Origin: Promerops cafer
Taxonomy: Eukaryota > Chordata > Aves > Passeriformes > Nectariniidae
NCBI GenBank assembly: GCA_013398275.1
Contig: VZSE01002737.1
Span: 1,350,481 to 1,414,480, forward strand
Length of the DNA stretch: 64,000 nucleotides
Direction: 5' to 3'
Both the position numbers and the translations under genes were made by a program. The notes under the pieces are model-generated. The model did not search any database and had not been told where the DNA came from. It saw only the letters and a list, made by a program, of their open reading frames with translations. Shown here piece by piece: positions 27,201 through 39,200 of the stretch (its first letter is position 1; every line of letters starts with the position of its first letter).

Positions 27201-30200
27201 GTCCCTGAGCTAAAGAACTGTACTGACACATACCACAACTGTGTAATAGCTACATAGTTAAAATAAAGCAAATCGTTTTGTATGAAGAAATGCTTTTCTT
27301 TGTACAGACTAAATTTAATACGAAAAAGCTGAAGGGACACTTCTGCTTTACTGAATAAATCCTAATACCCTTTAAAGTATCTATGTGAAAGGTGATTAAT
27401 GTTAATAAACATGTCCCTGAAATATCCAATATATTATAAACATGTTTGCTGTGGAATGTATTGTCCTGCTGAAAATTAACCATTTTCAAAAATGAAGGAA
27501 AATAAATTATTTATCTTAACATAATCTGAAGATTAGTCTAGGGTGTTTGGTAAGAAGTAAAGAACACTAAAAGTGCCTGGGAGAAGGCAGAGGAGCTGTG
27601 CTAATGGACAAGTCAGGCTAACAAAGACCTGCTGCTGCCCTATGGGTTTTCTGCATCTCCTGTTCTCCAGTTTTATGCCAGGATAAAACACACCAGAGCT
27701 CAGCACCTTGGGAATCTGACCTGGTTTAAGATTTTACTCAACACAGTGCACTCAGACAGCAAATTTCAGATGCAAGCTGCTGTTCAGAAGATCAATTACT
27801 GTTTTTCATTCTGCTGTTATTCCTGAGGGTGCATTTGCAATGTAATTAATTTTTATGCGGGGTTCTTCTATCCCTCCATTGACACTTTCCTAGTAAAAGT
27901 ATCTGCTCTGCTAGATTAATGTCTTCACTTAGCTTCAGTCTTACAGGCTGAGATCCATCTCCATTCATAGCAAAGCTAAGAGCACTCTCTTTAAATCTCA
28001 GGCAGAGGAATTGCCAATATTAAAAGCCCCCATGGAAACAGGGGGTCAGGGGAGTGGGGAGATAAGACTTGGCCACTAGTGGCCAAGCTGTATTCAGACA
28101 TAATCCCAAAGGATTTCCATGGGACCCTCTTTTGTAGTTTTGCTTGAAGCAGCATCGTCTTTCTCACTGAACATCTCATTTCTTGGTAGCACAGCTGCAG
28201 AGGCTTCTTGCAGTTGGATCCTGGTATAATAAATGTGCCTGTGAGTTGCAGTAATTCACACAAAGGGTATTTGCACGGGCTGAGAAGTGGTGCTGTGCTT
28301 CCTGCTTGGTGGTGTGTCCTTGGCTGCTCTGGGAGGGCATATGAAATCTTGTAGTGGAAAGTTTGGAGTCTGCATGTCTTGGGGAAACGGGAGAATGCAG
28401 GAGTCTTTATTTGTCATCCAGTTGACCCTCAGATTTACTGAAGTCTGAAATGTCACGGGCTAGACAACACAGCTGAGGTGTCCCGCATACGTGTGCGCTT
28501 ACCCTTCTGTCTGGAAGCACCCTGGAGAAAAGGCTACATCACAGAGGAACCAGTTCAGTGCTGAGTGTCCATTTTGAAACTTCTGTTTGTATTTCAGGCA
28601 AACTTGTGCTTCGTAGACATCGATAACCATTTCATCGAACTGCCAGAGGAATTCCCGCAGTTCCCCAACAAGCTGGAGTTTATCCAGGAAATCTCCGAGG
28701 TTCTCCTGCAGTTCGGGATCCCTCCAGAAGGCAACCTGCACTGCAGCGACAGCGCCACCAAACTCAAGAACTTGGTTCTTAGTGACCTGGTGAACGACAA
28801 GAAGAACGGGAACATCCCCAGCAACGCCCTCAACATGTACGAGCTGCTGAAAGGCAACGAGACGATCGCCCGCCTGCAAGCCCTAGCCAAGAGAACGGGC
28901 GTGACCATGGAGAAAATGACCATCACCACCCCCCTCACAGAGGAGAAGGATGGGAAGTTGTCGTGTGAGGAGCTGGAGCTGAGGGACTACAAACTGAACG
29001 TGCAGCTCCGCGAGGTTTTCGCCAACCGCTTCACGCAGATGTTCGCAGACTACGAGGCTTTCGTCATCCAGGCTGCCCCTGACATGGAGTCGTGGCTGAC
29101 AAACAGGGAACAAATGCAAAACTTTGACAAAGTAAAGATAGCCATGTATTTGTGTCTCCATCTAAAAGGGGGAGGGAGGATAGTATTTGTGAATGTATAG
29201 CCTAGGTACTCTCTAATCTGCCGCTCCTCATCTGCCTCACTGCGAGATTTGTCCGTTTCCATTACACAGTGCCAGATCTCCTGCCAGAGTAAATTGGAGC
29301 ACATCCACTGAGCTGTTCAGAGCCATCCTGGCTTGTACAAACCAAGCTGGCAGGCTTCTGCCCAGCTCATGGGGCTGCTCCTGTGGGCTTGGTGGAAGGG
29401 TAGCAATGAAAAGTGACTTCATTTTCTGTCTTTCTTTCTTTTTTTTCGTCTGTTGGGATGAAAGGTGCACGCTTGACACAAAAATCCACATCTAGTCTTT
29501 CGTTTTTCCTAATCTCATGGTAGAGATTTTGGTAATGGGCAGTGTTGTTCTGAAGAAGGTTATCACTTAAAGAGTATTGTTATGACTCCACTGTAGTGTA
29601 TGCACAAGAGGGAAAAAGAATCACTCAAGATTAGAAATGGGGATATAAAGAGAGATGGGAGGATAGCAAAAGGAATGGGAAATGCTGGGAAGCTTGCACA
29701 GCTGCTGAGTGACCCTACAAAGCAGATAGTGTTCTTTGCTATCATCTTTTCTAGATACAAGTCCTTCTCTAAGGAAAAGGTTAGGAGGATCAACAGTGAG
29801 GAACAGACTTACTACTGATCTGAGTCAGTTTTCGTTTTAAAAAAATTGCTGCTGTGCCTTTTATTGTTTTGTTTGTTTTTGGGCATTAAACAGTGCAGCA
29901 TTCAAAAGGATGGGGCTATTTAGGCAATCTCTGCTAGTGCTTCTGCAATAAAATGGGCTGTTAAGTTTAGGGTTTTCAAAGCTCAGTTCAAGACTTAGAT
30001 ACACAGTCAATTCTAATTGGAAATTCATGATTAATTGCCCTGTGTAAAATAGCAGAAGAGCATCAGCTGAAGAGCACTGTGCACCCCTTGATATGTGTGA
30101 CACCTTAATAAGTGATATGGTCCCAGGCGACCATGCCCAGACCAGAGGTCCCATGGGAGCACATGTGATGGTCTGCCATGCATTTCACAGGGTTTATTCC

Positions 30201-33200
30201 TGGGGGTGAGAGCTGCGAGGTAGTTTTGAGCATGAGCACTACTTCAGTAACTCCATATTCCCTTTNTAGGTAGTTTTGAAAAAGCAGGCAGCATGAGCAC
30301 TGCTTCAGTAACTCCATATTCCCTTTGTTCCAGCTGTCACAAAGCCTCCCTGACTACTTATTTCTTACAGTTGTGAACCAAATCCCTTTGTAGATGGATT
30401 CACAGCTCTCTGAGAGGTGTTTTTATGGTGGAGGAAGCCTTGTCCAAGCCTTCCTGGCTGCTGGATCATTTCTCTGCCACAGGATGGCTGGGCACATCAG
30501 TGCTGGGCAGGAGTGTGGCACTAATGAGCTGTTCTGTATTTCAGGCTTCCTTCCTTTCGGACCAACCTGAGCCTTACCTCCCATTCCTTTCACACTTCAT
30601 CGAAACACAGATGTTTGCAACCTTCATAGACAATAAGATAATGTCCCAGTGGGAAGAGAAGGACCCTTTTCTACGAGTTTTTGACTCCCGAATTGAGAAA
30701 ATAAGGCTATATAATGTTAGGGCCCCTGCACTGCGGACATCCAACTACCAGAAATGCAGCACTTTGAAAGAAGCAGGTACGTTCAGACGGGCTGGTAAAA
30801 TATTCAAAAGTACAATGTCAGCCACCAAGAAATATGGGTCCTCAGTCATCTGAGTGTTGCAGTTGATGAGGAAGTCCTGGAGCTACATGAGGAGGATTCA
30901 GCAGTGTCCTTACCTCATCTAAACAAAAACTTTAGCATGCTGTTAAACACCAGAAACGGCAGGAGCTGTTACCTTCCCTTTGAGCTCTCCTGGGCTGGTG
31001 CCTTTAATAAAATCAAGCCAAACCCAAATGGAACTGGCTCACAGTTTCTCATTTCAGGCAGCTCCTGTTCCATTGCCAGGAGAGCTTTCCTTCACCCTGG
31101 TGGTGGGACCAGTGCCAGCCACACTGAGGAGTCGAGCCCCGGTGTCTGCTCCAGTGGCCTTGTCTCCCCCTTCCCATAAAAAGACATTGTTTTGCCTCAC
31201 ACCATTTGGTTAGAGCAGCAGGGGATGCCGGGCGGGGACGTAATCCTGTGTGGCATATTTAGTACCTCCAGCCATACATGCTCAGTGTTAATGAACAATA
31301 CACTGTACTGAAGGCTTGGAATTGTTTCCCGTTACTGTCACAGGATGCCTTTTTAAATTATACTTGAATTTCTTACTTAATGCTTGTGCAAGTATTTATT
31401 TAATTTCTAAGTAATACTCCTAAATTTGTTGGGACACGTATTAGTAAGCTAGGGCAAACACATTTCTCATGGGGTTTTTTAACTCCTTCAGTGTTTTACT
31501 TGCTGTAAACATGTCAGAAATGGAAATCTGTGTCTGTTTAACTTTTTCTGTCTAAACCCAATTCTAATTTGCAGGTCAGCTGTCTATTCATCGTCTAGTT
31601 TTGGCAGATATTGTGGCACCAGAACCTCATTTTCTGTCTTGTGAAAAGCAGCAAACTGATAGTAATACCAATTTTCCTTCATATTTACCATTCACAGTAT
31701 ATGTGACCCTAGCACTGATCCAGCACCTGTTTGTTTAACTATTTTTGGAACCCTTCAAATCCTCTGACCCACACTACCCACTCCTTTTCTCCAAAATGGA
31801 ACCATACAAAGTGATTTTTTTTTTTAAGAGGGGAAAAAAATAATTGCTGAGTTTCTAATGATAATGTATGTAAATCTTGTGACAGCTTCTTTCCCATCAC
31901 AGTTTTATAAAATAGGAAATGACTTCTATGTTGTTCTTAACAAATGGAAAACAGATTTAGCTTCCACATTTTGCATATGTATTCACTAGCTGTGATACGC
32001 TTAAAGAACAGGTCTGCCCGTTAATAGATGGGCTAGAGAGAGTTGAATATTAAAGTTGCTAATTAAATGCTGAATTCGCCCGTACACCTCCTTTCCCAAG
32101 TTCCTCAGAAGTTAAGAGGGTGACAGGTTTTATTTTCATTCTGCTCGAGGTTTGAGTTTGAGACCCTCAAGTCCTTGAAGCAAAGGATTGAAACTCTTTA
32201 GTCTCAGTGGAGCTGAGATTCCCGGGGAGCCCTCTCCCATCTTACCATAGCCTTCCCCGTTTCCAAGAATCTGCTCGTCCTCCTGATGCTGCTCAGGTCT
32301 TGCTACAGTTAGCTATGCTTTTTGGAGGCTTGCCATGCAGCAAAGGCATATCTAAATTCAGGAGGAGGATCATTATAGTCCCAGGTGTTTGCAAAACTTA
32401 GGTGTCCCCCTGGCTGTGCATCTGCCCAGGGAAGGTGTCTGGGGCTAAGCAAGGTGTTCAGTCCCACAGGGGTTGCAGCTGGCCTTGGAGGTCTCTGTTC
32501 TGCTGAGGAAGCCTTAAAATCAAACAAGGAATTTCAGGGAAAGACTGCATTGCTCTTGCCACTTCCTAATGCGTCTCGTAGGCTCCTGTAAATACCTGCT
32601 TGCTTAACAGCTAACTTGCTTGCACCAGTGCTCGTTCTGTTGGGTAAAGAAACTAAAAGCAAAATTAAAAAACCCACAGCACAAGTGTCCCCTCGCGTCT
32701 GTGAGTGGCAGATTTCTGTGTCTAAGGTCACAGTTTAACTCTCTAGTGGGTTTCCAGGGGGCTGAGCGTGACCGCTGCTGTCGCGGCAGCGCGTGCCCTC
32801 GGGTGGGTCGTGACGCGGTTGTTCACCTGTGACTGTCACCTGCAGCCCAGTCCATCGAGCAGCGGCTGATGAAGATTGACCACACGGCCATCCACCCTCA
32901 CCTGCTCGATATGAAGATTGGCCAAGGGAAATATGAACAAGGATTCTTCCCAAAGCTGCAATCGGATGTCTTGGCAACGGGACCCACCAATAACAAGTAA
33001 GCGCGGGTTTCATTTTCTGCAATTAAAAACAGGTTTCTCATGCAAACGATTCACATCATTGGACAGAAGTCCTAATTTTGGATGGCATATAGCCAGTCTA
33101 ATGAACCCAACAGCTGTTTCCATTTCAGGTTTGCATGGGCTGCGACATTTGAAAATAGAACCTTAATTCGTTTTATGTCAGGAAGTGTTAGCTCTGTTTT

Positions 33201-36200
33201 GGGGAAGATTCCTCACTGCTGTTTTCTGTTGAGTGGTAACTACTTTGTCTTCTCATACATAGTTTTTGTTTTGTAATTGGTCTTACAAGTTTCAAATGAA
33301 TTGTTTGGCTGTTTTGCACTGAATACAGTAATTTGGGAACTCAAGCCAAAATTCAGATTCTGAAAGAAATTTTGGTGTTGAATCTTTCACACCATCATGT
33401 GGAATGAAATTAGTGTCCACTCTGTTCCTTTCTTTTCTTCAGCTGGTGTTACACGACCCAGAGATTTTTATAGCTCTCTTTCAGTTGCCACGTTGGAATA
33501 CCCTGGAAGGATAACTTGGTGAGGGTGGAAAGTGTGTGGTTCTGTACCTGGGTTTCCTTTTTGAGTCTGATAAGGTTCTGTGGTGTACTTTGATAAGAGG
33601 GTAGGGGTACCTGTAGCTGTGGAATTGAGCATGTCATTATATGGTTCATTTACCTAATGTAAAATGGGAACCTGGAGCACTCTTACACTTTACATCTGTA
33701 CAGTTACAATACAGAGTGCTGTGAGTTCCTTTATTTTTAATCTTCCTTCCTTCAAAACCCATGAATGAGGGGTTTCTCCTCTTCAAAAGTGAAATATTTG
33801 TGCATCGTTGATTACAAACTCATTAAATTATCGGCAGAAGCCCTCAGTTTCAGTTTCTGGAAGTCAAAATGTGGGAGCTCAGGTAAATCCAAGAGCTTCA
33901 AAGGCTACAACTGACCAGATGTTAAAGCAACCTCTTGTTTTAGAGATGTGCACGCACACATGCTGCTGTGAGCTTCTGCATGAGGTGCCCACTCAGTTCT
34001 ATTTAAACACCTTTTGTGCATACCAATGCTAGCTAAGCCCTTTTTAATAACCTGTCAGAAATAAGAATTGCAAATGATAAAATATCCTTAAGCACTGAAT
34101 GTTTAAAGAAATGGAGTTCTTTAAAAGAAATTTTAAAAACCCCAGAACCAACCAAAAAGTCATATTTCAAAGTTCCTTTGCTTTCACTCTTCCTGCAAAT
34201 GGAGACAGAATTGTATGGGTAATGGTCCTTTGAGGAATGGAGGATTTCTTCATCTTCTGAGATGCTTTATTTAGCAGTCTGCCTCTTATCCTTATGGGTG
34301 AGTTTCAGTTTTACAGTGTCAGCAACTGTGAGTGTGCCCAGCCTGCCTGAAGTTGCTTAAATCTTCTGTCTCTATTGCAAAATCTTAGTGAATCTATGAA
34401 TAAGCATCACTTAAAAATAGTTCTCCTTATGCCCTTTGATATTTGCTTCTGTTAGATTGGTACCTGTTCTAAAATGACTTTAACTCCTTGAGTGATAATT
34501 TTGATTTAGATTGCAGCATGTTTCACAATTTCTAAGTACCAAAATCCCATTACTTACCACAAAGCGATGTCAAAGTGACACATGTTTGGAATTCCTCCAG
34601 TTGTATGTTGCCAAAAAGCCTTGTAATTGGAAAATCTCAAGACCATCTGTTTTTATCTTTCTTCTGCCTGGTTTTCATGTGAGCAGCTGAAAAGTCTCTC
34701 TCTCCCATTTAGGACATGTAATTCTGCTGATTTTACACCCATGTACAGAACAGGTTTTCCATGCTTTCTGCAAATACAGCATGACTCTTCTGACCACAAA
34801 AATCAATTGAAGTATAGCCTTCCATTAATTTGAATTTCCCAGTGTATGATTCTTGGAGATAGTGTTACTTACAGGACTGGAGCTTTGCGTATGGGCATGG
34901 GGTAAGAGAACATTCCAGCTACATTTCCAGACTCTTCAATTGTAGTTATTGTGTGTTTATATTATAAAATTAATGCAAAGGATATTGCTGTGTAGATGAG
35001 AATTATTTTTGCAGGCTTCAGTTTTACATAGGAAATTTTGTCCTGAGTTTTGTATGGAAGTGTATTTGTGGGAAATGGGGAATAATTCCCATGTTGTGGT
35101 CAATTGTTGCTGGACGGTAGGAAATAAACCAATTCAAAGCTGTTTTCATGAAAACATGTCCTCAGTGGCCAGCAATCAGGGATTCATTGCTTCCCTTTCT
35201 GGGCTGATAAACTAACAAATATATAACCAGAGCTCATAATGTTATCTAGCTGTTCCCTTCCTGTAAGCAGGAGATACCTCTGTCAGTTACTGGGCTGTTA
35301 CACATCTAATATGTTATATCTAAATCACAAATAAAATGCAGACAACAAACACTTTTCTCGTTTCAGTTCTAGATCCTATATGTGATTTAAACAATTTAAA
35401 CTAAACCCAAACCAAAACAACGCCCCTGGTTCTGTCCTCCTTCTCATCAGGCAGCAGTGTCTCACTTGAGGGACTCTTGTGTGCTCCTTGCCTTTGATAC
35501 ATCCCCCACATCATGGGAAAACCTTCTGAATCTACAGAGAGCAGCTGCAGCTTCCTCTGGGTACAAAAGCATCCCCTCCACTGTGTAAAGCAGTGGCTTC
35601 TGCAGAAGTCCTCCTAGAAAGCATCCCAGGAGAAAACAGGCTGCAGTCTCTCAGGCTGTTTGTCTGTTATTCTGGAAAAGAGCTGTGGTTTCCAGAGCCC
35701 TCATTTCCTTTCTCAAACCCCAGCACCACACTGTGGTTTCTATGTGTTCCCTTCTTCCCTGTGTGCATTTTCTGCCAGGCTTTAAAATTGTAGCTGGAAC
35801 TCCACCGGCTGATGCATTTGCAGGAGTGGAATTTGAATGACAAAAAGCCAAGCTACATAAACACTTCATGGTTTTTGATTAGCTAATTGTTAAATTAGGG
35901 GGAATATGCTTAGAGTGCAAAATTAAAACAATGAAACAAGCTGTGTTTTCAATCTAATTGATTACCTTGTAACTTAATTTGTACTAAGAAGCTTGATAAA
36001 TGAGATTAAATATTGCAGAGGAAAACAGTGATTCCCAAGCATGGGAATATATTTGCATTCTGGCAATTTGTATTGAATGCCTTCAAAGAACAACTGAATG
36101 GAATTTTTTTCTTGTTTCTTTTGGTTTTCAAACGAAGGGTTTGCTTTGTTACACATTTTAAAAATGGCTTTAATTACCCCTTTTTTGCCTTCCTCTCTCT

Positions 36201-39200
36201 TTAGGCCTGCTTTACCTGCACTTCTTTATTGGAGCCCTGCTTTCCTCCTTGCTTGCTTTCCTCCTTGCTTACTTTCCTGACCAGCCTGTTTCCTCTTTCC
36301 TGCCCTGGCCACTTCTATCACCTGAGCCCTCTCACTTGCACCCCTCCCCAGCTTCCTGTGAGCCTTGTGCTTTGGTCTGTCCTCTGTGTCCTACCTTTCC
36401 TGCAGCAGTCCCCAAAGGAGGGCACAGTGCAAGTCTTCAAGCACAGATCCCACTGTACTTGGCCTCTAACCTCAGGCTTCTGCTGAGTGATGTGTTGCTC
36501 TTACCCATGAAGCAGATTTCAGAAGTTATTTGTTTGCTTTCTCCAGGCATTTGTTCCCGAGCTGTGTTTTGCTGATCTGACCACCGTGTCAGTATTTATT
36601 TACAAAACCCATGCAGTAGGAGTGTATGGAATTGGTTCATTTTTTGTACTCCATTTTATGACATGGCTTATTGGGCACTGTCCTGTGGCCTTCATCTTCA
36701 GCCCCCTCCTTCAAGTTGGGAACTGTGCAGCATTTATCTGCCTGGGGCTATGGTCCTCCTCATTTTTAAACAGGACTCTCATTTGCTTGTTGCTAGCATT
36801 TAATATCAGGTAATGGTTTTAAAGGAAATATGATGTATATCTAATGCAAAGGGGTTGATGTATTTCTGTGTGATGACATAATTTGTTCTGGTTTTAACTG
36901 AATTATTTTTTGTATGCCAAATGATCTTTCTCTTTTAATGAGTGCTTCATATTATATGGCCTTTTATTACCCTCCTGTCTGTTGGGTACTGTTTTAAGGC
37001 TGTGTTAAATGAAGGTATATTTTTTTTTAATCAAGCCAAACAATTGCAAGTATTATAGAGTGGCATCTCTGCAATGCATCTAGGTGAGCATGAAATGAGT
37101 CAGCCACAAGCCATCCACACACAGCTCTGAGCTTATTTAAATTTTGTGAATAGTAAAAGCTCACCTTTTACATACAAAAATGTGAAACAAGCAGTTTCTA
37201 TACTTTAGGTAACCTAATGTAGCAAACCACTGATGGGTGTAATGAAAATATGAACCACTTGTACTCAAATACATTCATTTTCAAGAATGAAGTGTGACTG
37301 ACAATATGTACCTAAAGATGGTTTCTGAGATAGGAAATACGTCCTGTGTTGACTTGGAACCTGATGGGTGAGTCTCCTGAGCTACTGATCCTCTGCTCAA
37401 CTGGTGCAAGGTGGGAAAAGTGAAATTAACTTCTTTGAGTTAATGTATCATTTTAATATAGCTGTGCAGAATTAAAGCTGACAGGGGAAAATGGGCATTG
37501 AATCCTTGCATCTGCTATTCCATTTGCTCTCCCCTGAATAGTACTCCTGTCTCAAGGGACTTGCAAATTAAATACCTCATAGGACAGTGGTTCCTCAGGG
37601 CTTAAGAGGTGATGCTGGCAATTCTCTGCAGCTCTTCCTTACAGAGGATGACAGCTGTGTGTGCCACCCTTTAAAATCACTTTTTTTCATATGAACGGAT
37701 GAAAGAGCCTGTCAGTGCAAGGCCACTCTCTTAAAGGCATTTTACTAACCTCTGTCTATCCATTGAGCAGTTTCAGAGCTTTCCTATTCCACCCTATGGC
37801 AGAGATGGAAAAGGTGCCTAAGTCTCCATCTAAGCCTTCATTCTCCTTACCAAGGAGCAGTGTTTGTGGAGCAGGTTCACACTGTGGATCCCCTCCCCTG
37901 TCAGCCCATCCATGGTCAGGTGGAGCTCAGCTTCAACATTCCTTTTCTTGTTTGGTCTGACATGTGTTTGACTTGGAATCTCTGTGTTCAGTCCCACACA
38001 AACTACATCTGAGCCCAAGGAGTTTGCATGTGCAGGCTGTGTGTGTTTAATGTGTGCGTGCTTTAGGGGGGTTTGGTGGAGGCCGAAGTTACAGCTGTGT
38101 GCTAATTTGTGAATGCAGAAACTCAGATAACTCCTTTGATGGTCGTATACAGGTAGAATGGGTATTATGATTTGCAGACCTGAATAGCAGCCTGCCTCAC
38201 GAGATGGTGTATATGAGGAGATTTAGGTTCTGTCCTATAGACAAGTGCATTTGTCTCTTTCCTTCTCTCTGTTATCACTGTAAATTAACTGTAAATTACA
38301 ATAGTGATTTTCACGGTGATGGCAATATTGGTTAAATCCATCTGAGAAAGAAGTTCTCTAGCAGCATGTTCATGTTTTGCAGTATAAAACTTGCCAGCTA
38401 CACCCATGTCTGAAGACATAATTTGGGAAGACATAATTTGGGAAGACATAATTTCTTCATTTATCCAGGGAGCTTTAAAAAGGGGGGCCAGGGAGAAGGT
38501 AGGGGAAGAAAGAGATATGTACACATGGTCACAGTACAGCGTGGCCAGTCCCTGGTGTGAGGTACTGTTTTGCCTGATTGTTTCTGACAGTGCAGCTTTG
38601 CTGCTGACTAGCTTACCTCTTTTATTATAGAAATGTAAAAGATGATACTTAACTTGGGATGTTTCAAATGTCACCATTACATTCCCTCCAACCTCTGCAA
38701 ACCTGTTCCTATGCTTGTTGGTCTAATTTGATACTAAGCGATACTGACTTGACTGCCTTTATGTTACAAAGGTCTTAGTTGGAGGTGCCTTACTTCATTT
38801 CCTTATGTTGAACTGAGCAGTCCTCCCTGGTCCCTCCTCTGAAATATCACTGCTTTTCTGCAGTCCTGGGGGTGAGGAGCATCCATCTGTGGATATGGGA
38901 GTTAGATGCAGACAGACACACTGAAATGAGCCTCTCCTCACTTCTCCACGGAGGCAGCTTGTCCCTGGGCTCCCTGCAGTGCCCGCGCTGCGTCTGCACC
39001 ATCCCCGGAGACCTGGTGCTTGTAGCAATGCCCCACTGTGAGGAATAAATGAAACATGCCAGTAGGCCATGCTCATGGCCCTGCCAGCAAAAATCTAAAG
39101 GGGAGAAGGCGTTTTTGGGGTCAGGGAGTCCTTGGGCAGCGTCCAGGCTGAGCAGCAGGAGGGCTTCATCTCCTCAGGACAGGGAGAGGAGGGACACGGG

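Larger units (their letters stand above)
25366..28597 (+). other. DENND5B: DENND5B intron 4
   Basis: This 3.2 kb intron holds a short 10-bp tandem repeat (25711-25750) and a perfect 20-bp palindrome (28068-28087), both listed separately. Acceptor is tttgtatttcag. No extra exon or mobile element recognised. Confidence 0.85.

Noticed and set aside
37770..37881. A possible extra exon in intron 7 with an open frame
   Set aside because: Donor context is weak (gcag|gttcac), and the reading frame gives no family resemblance, unlike the cassette in intron 8.
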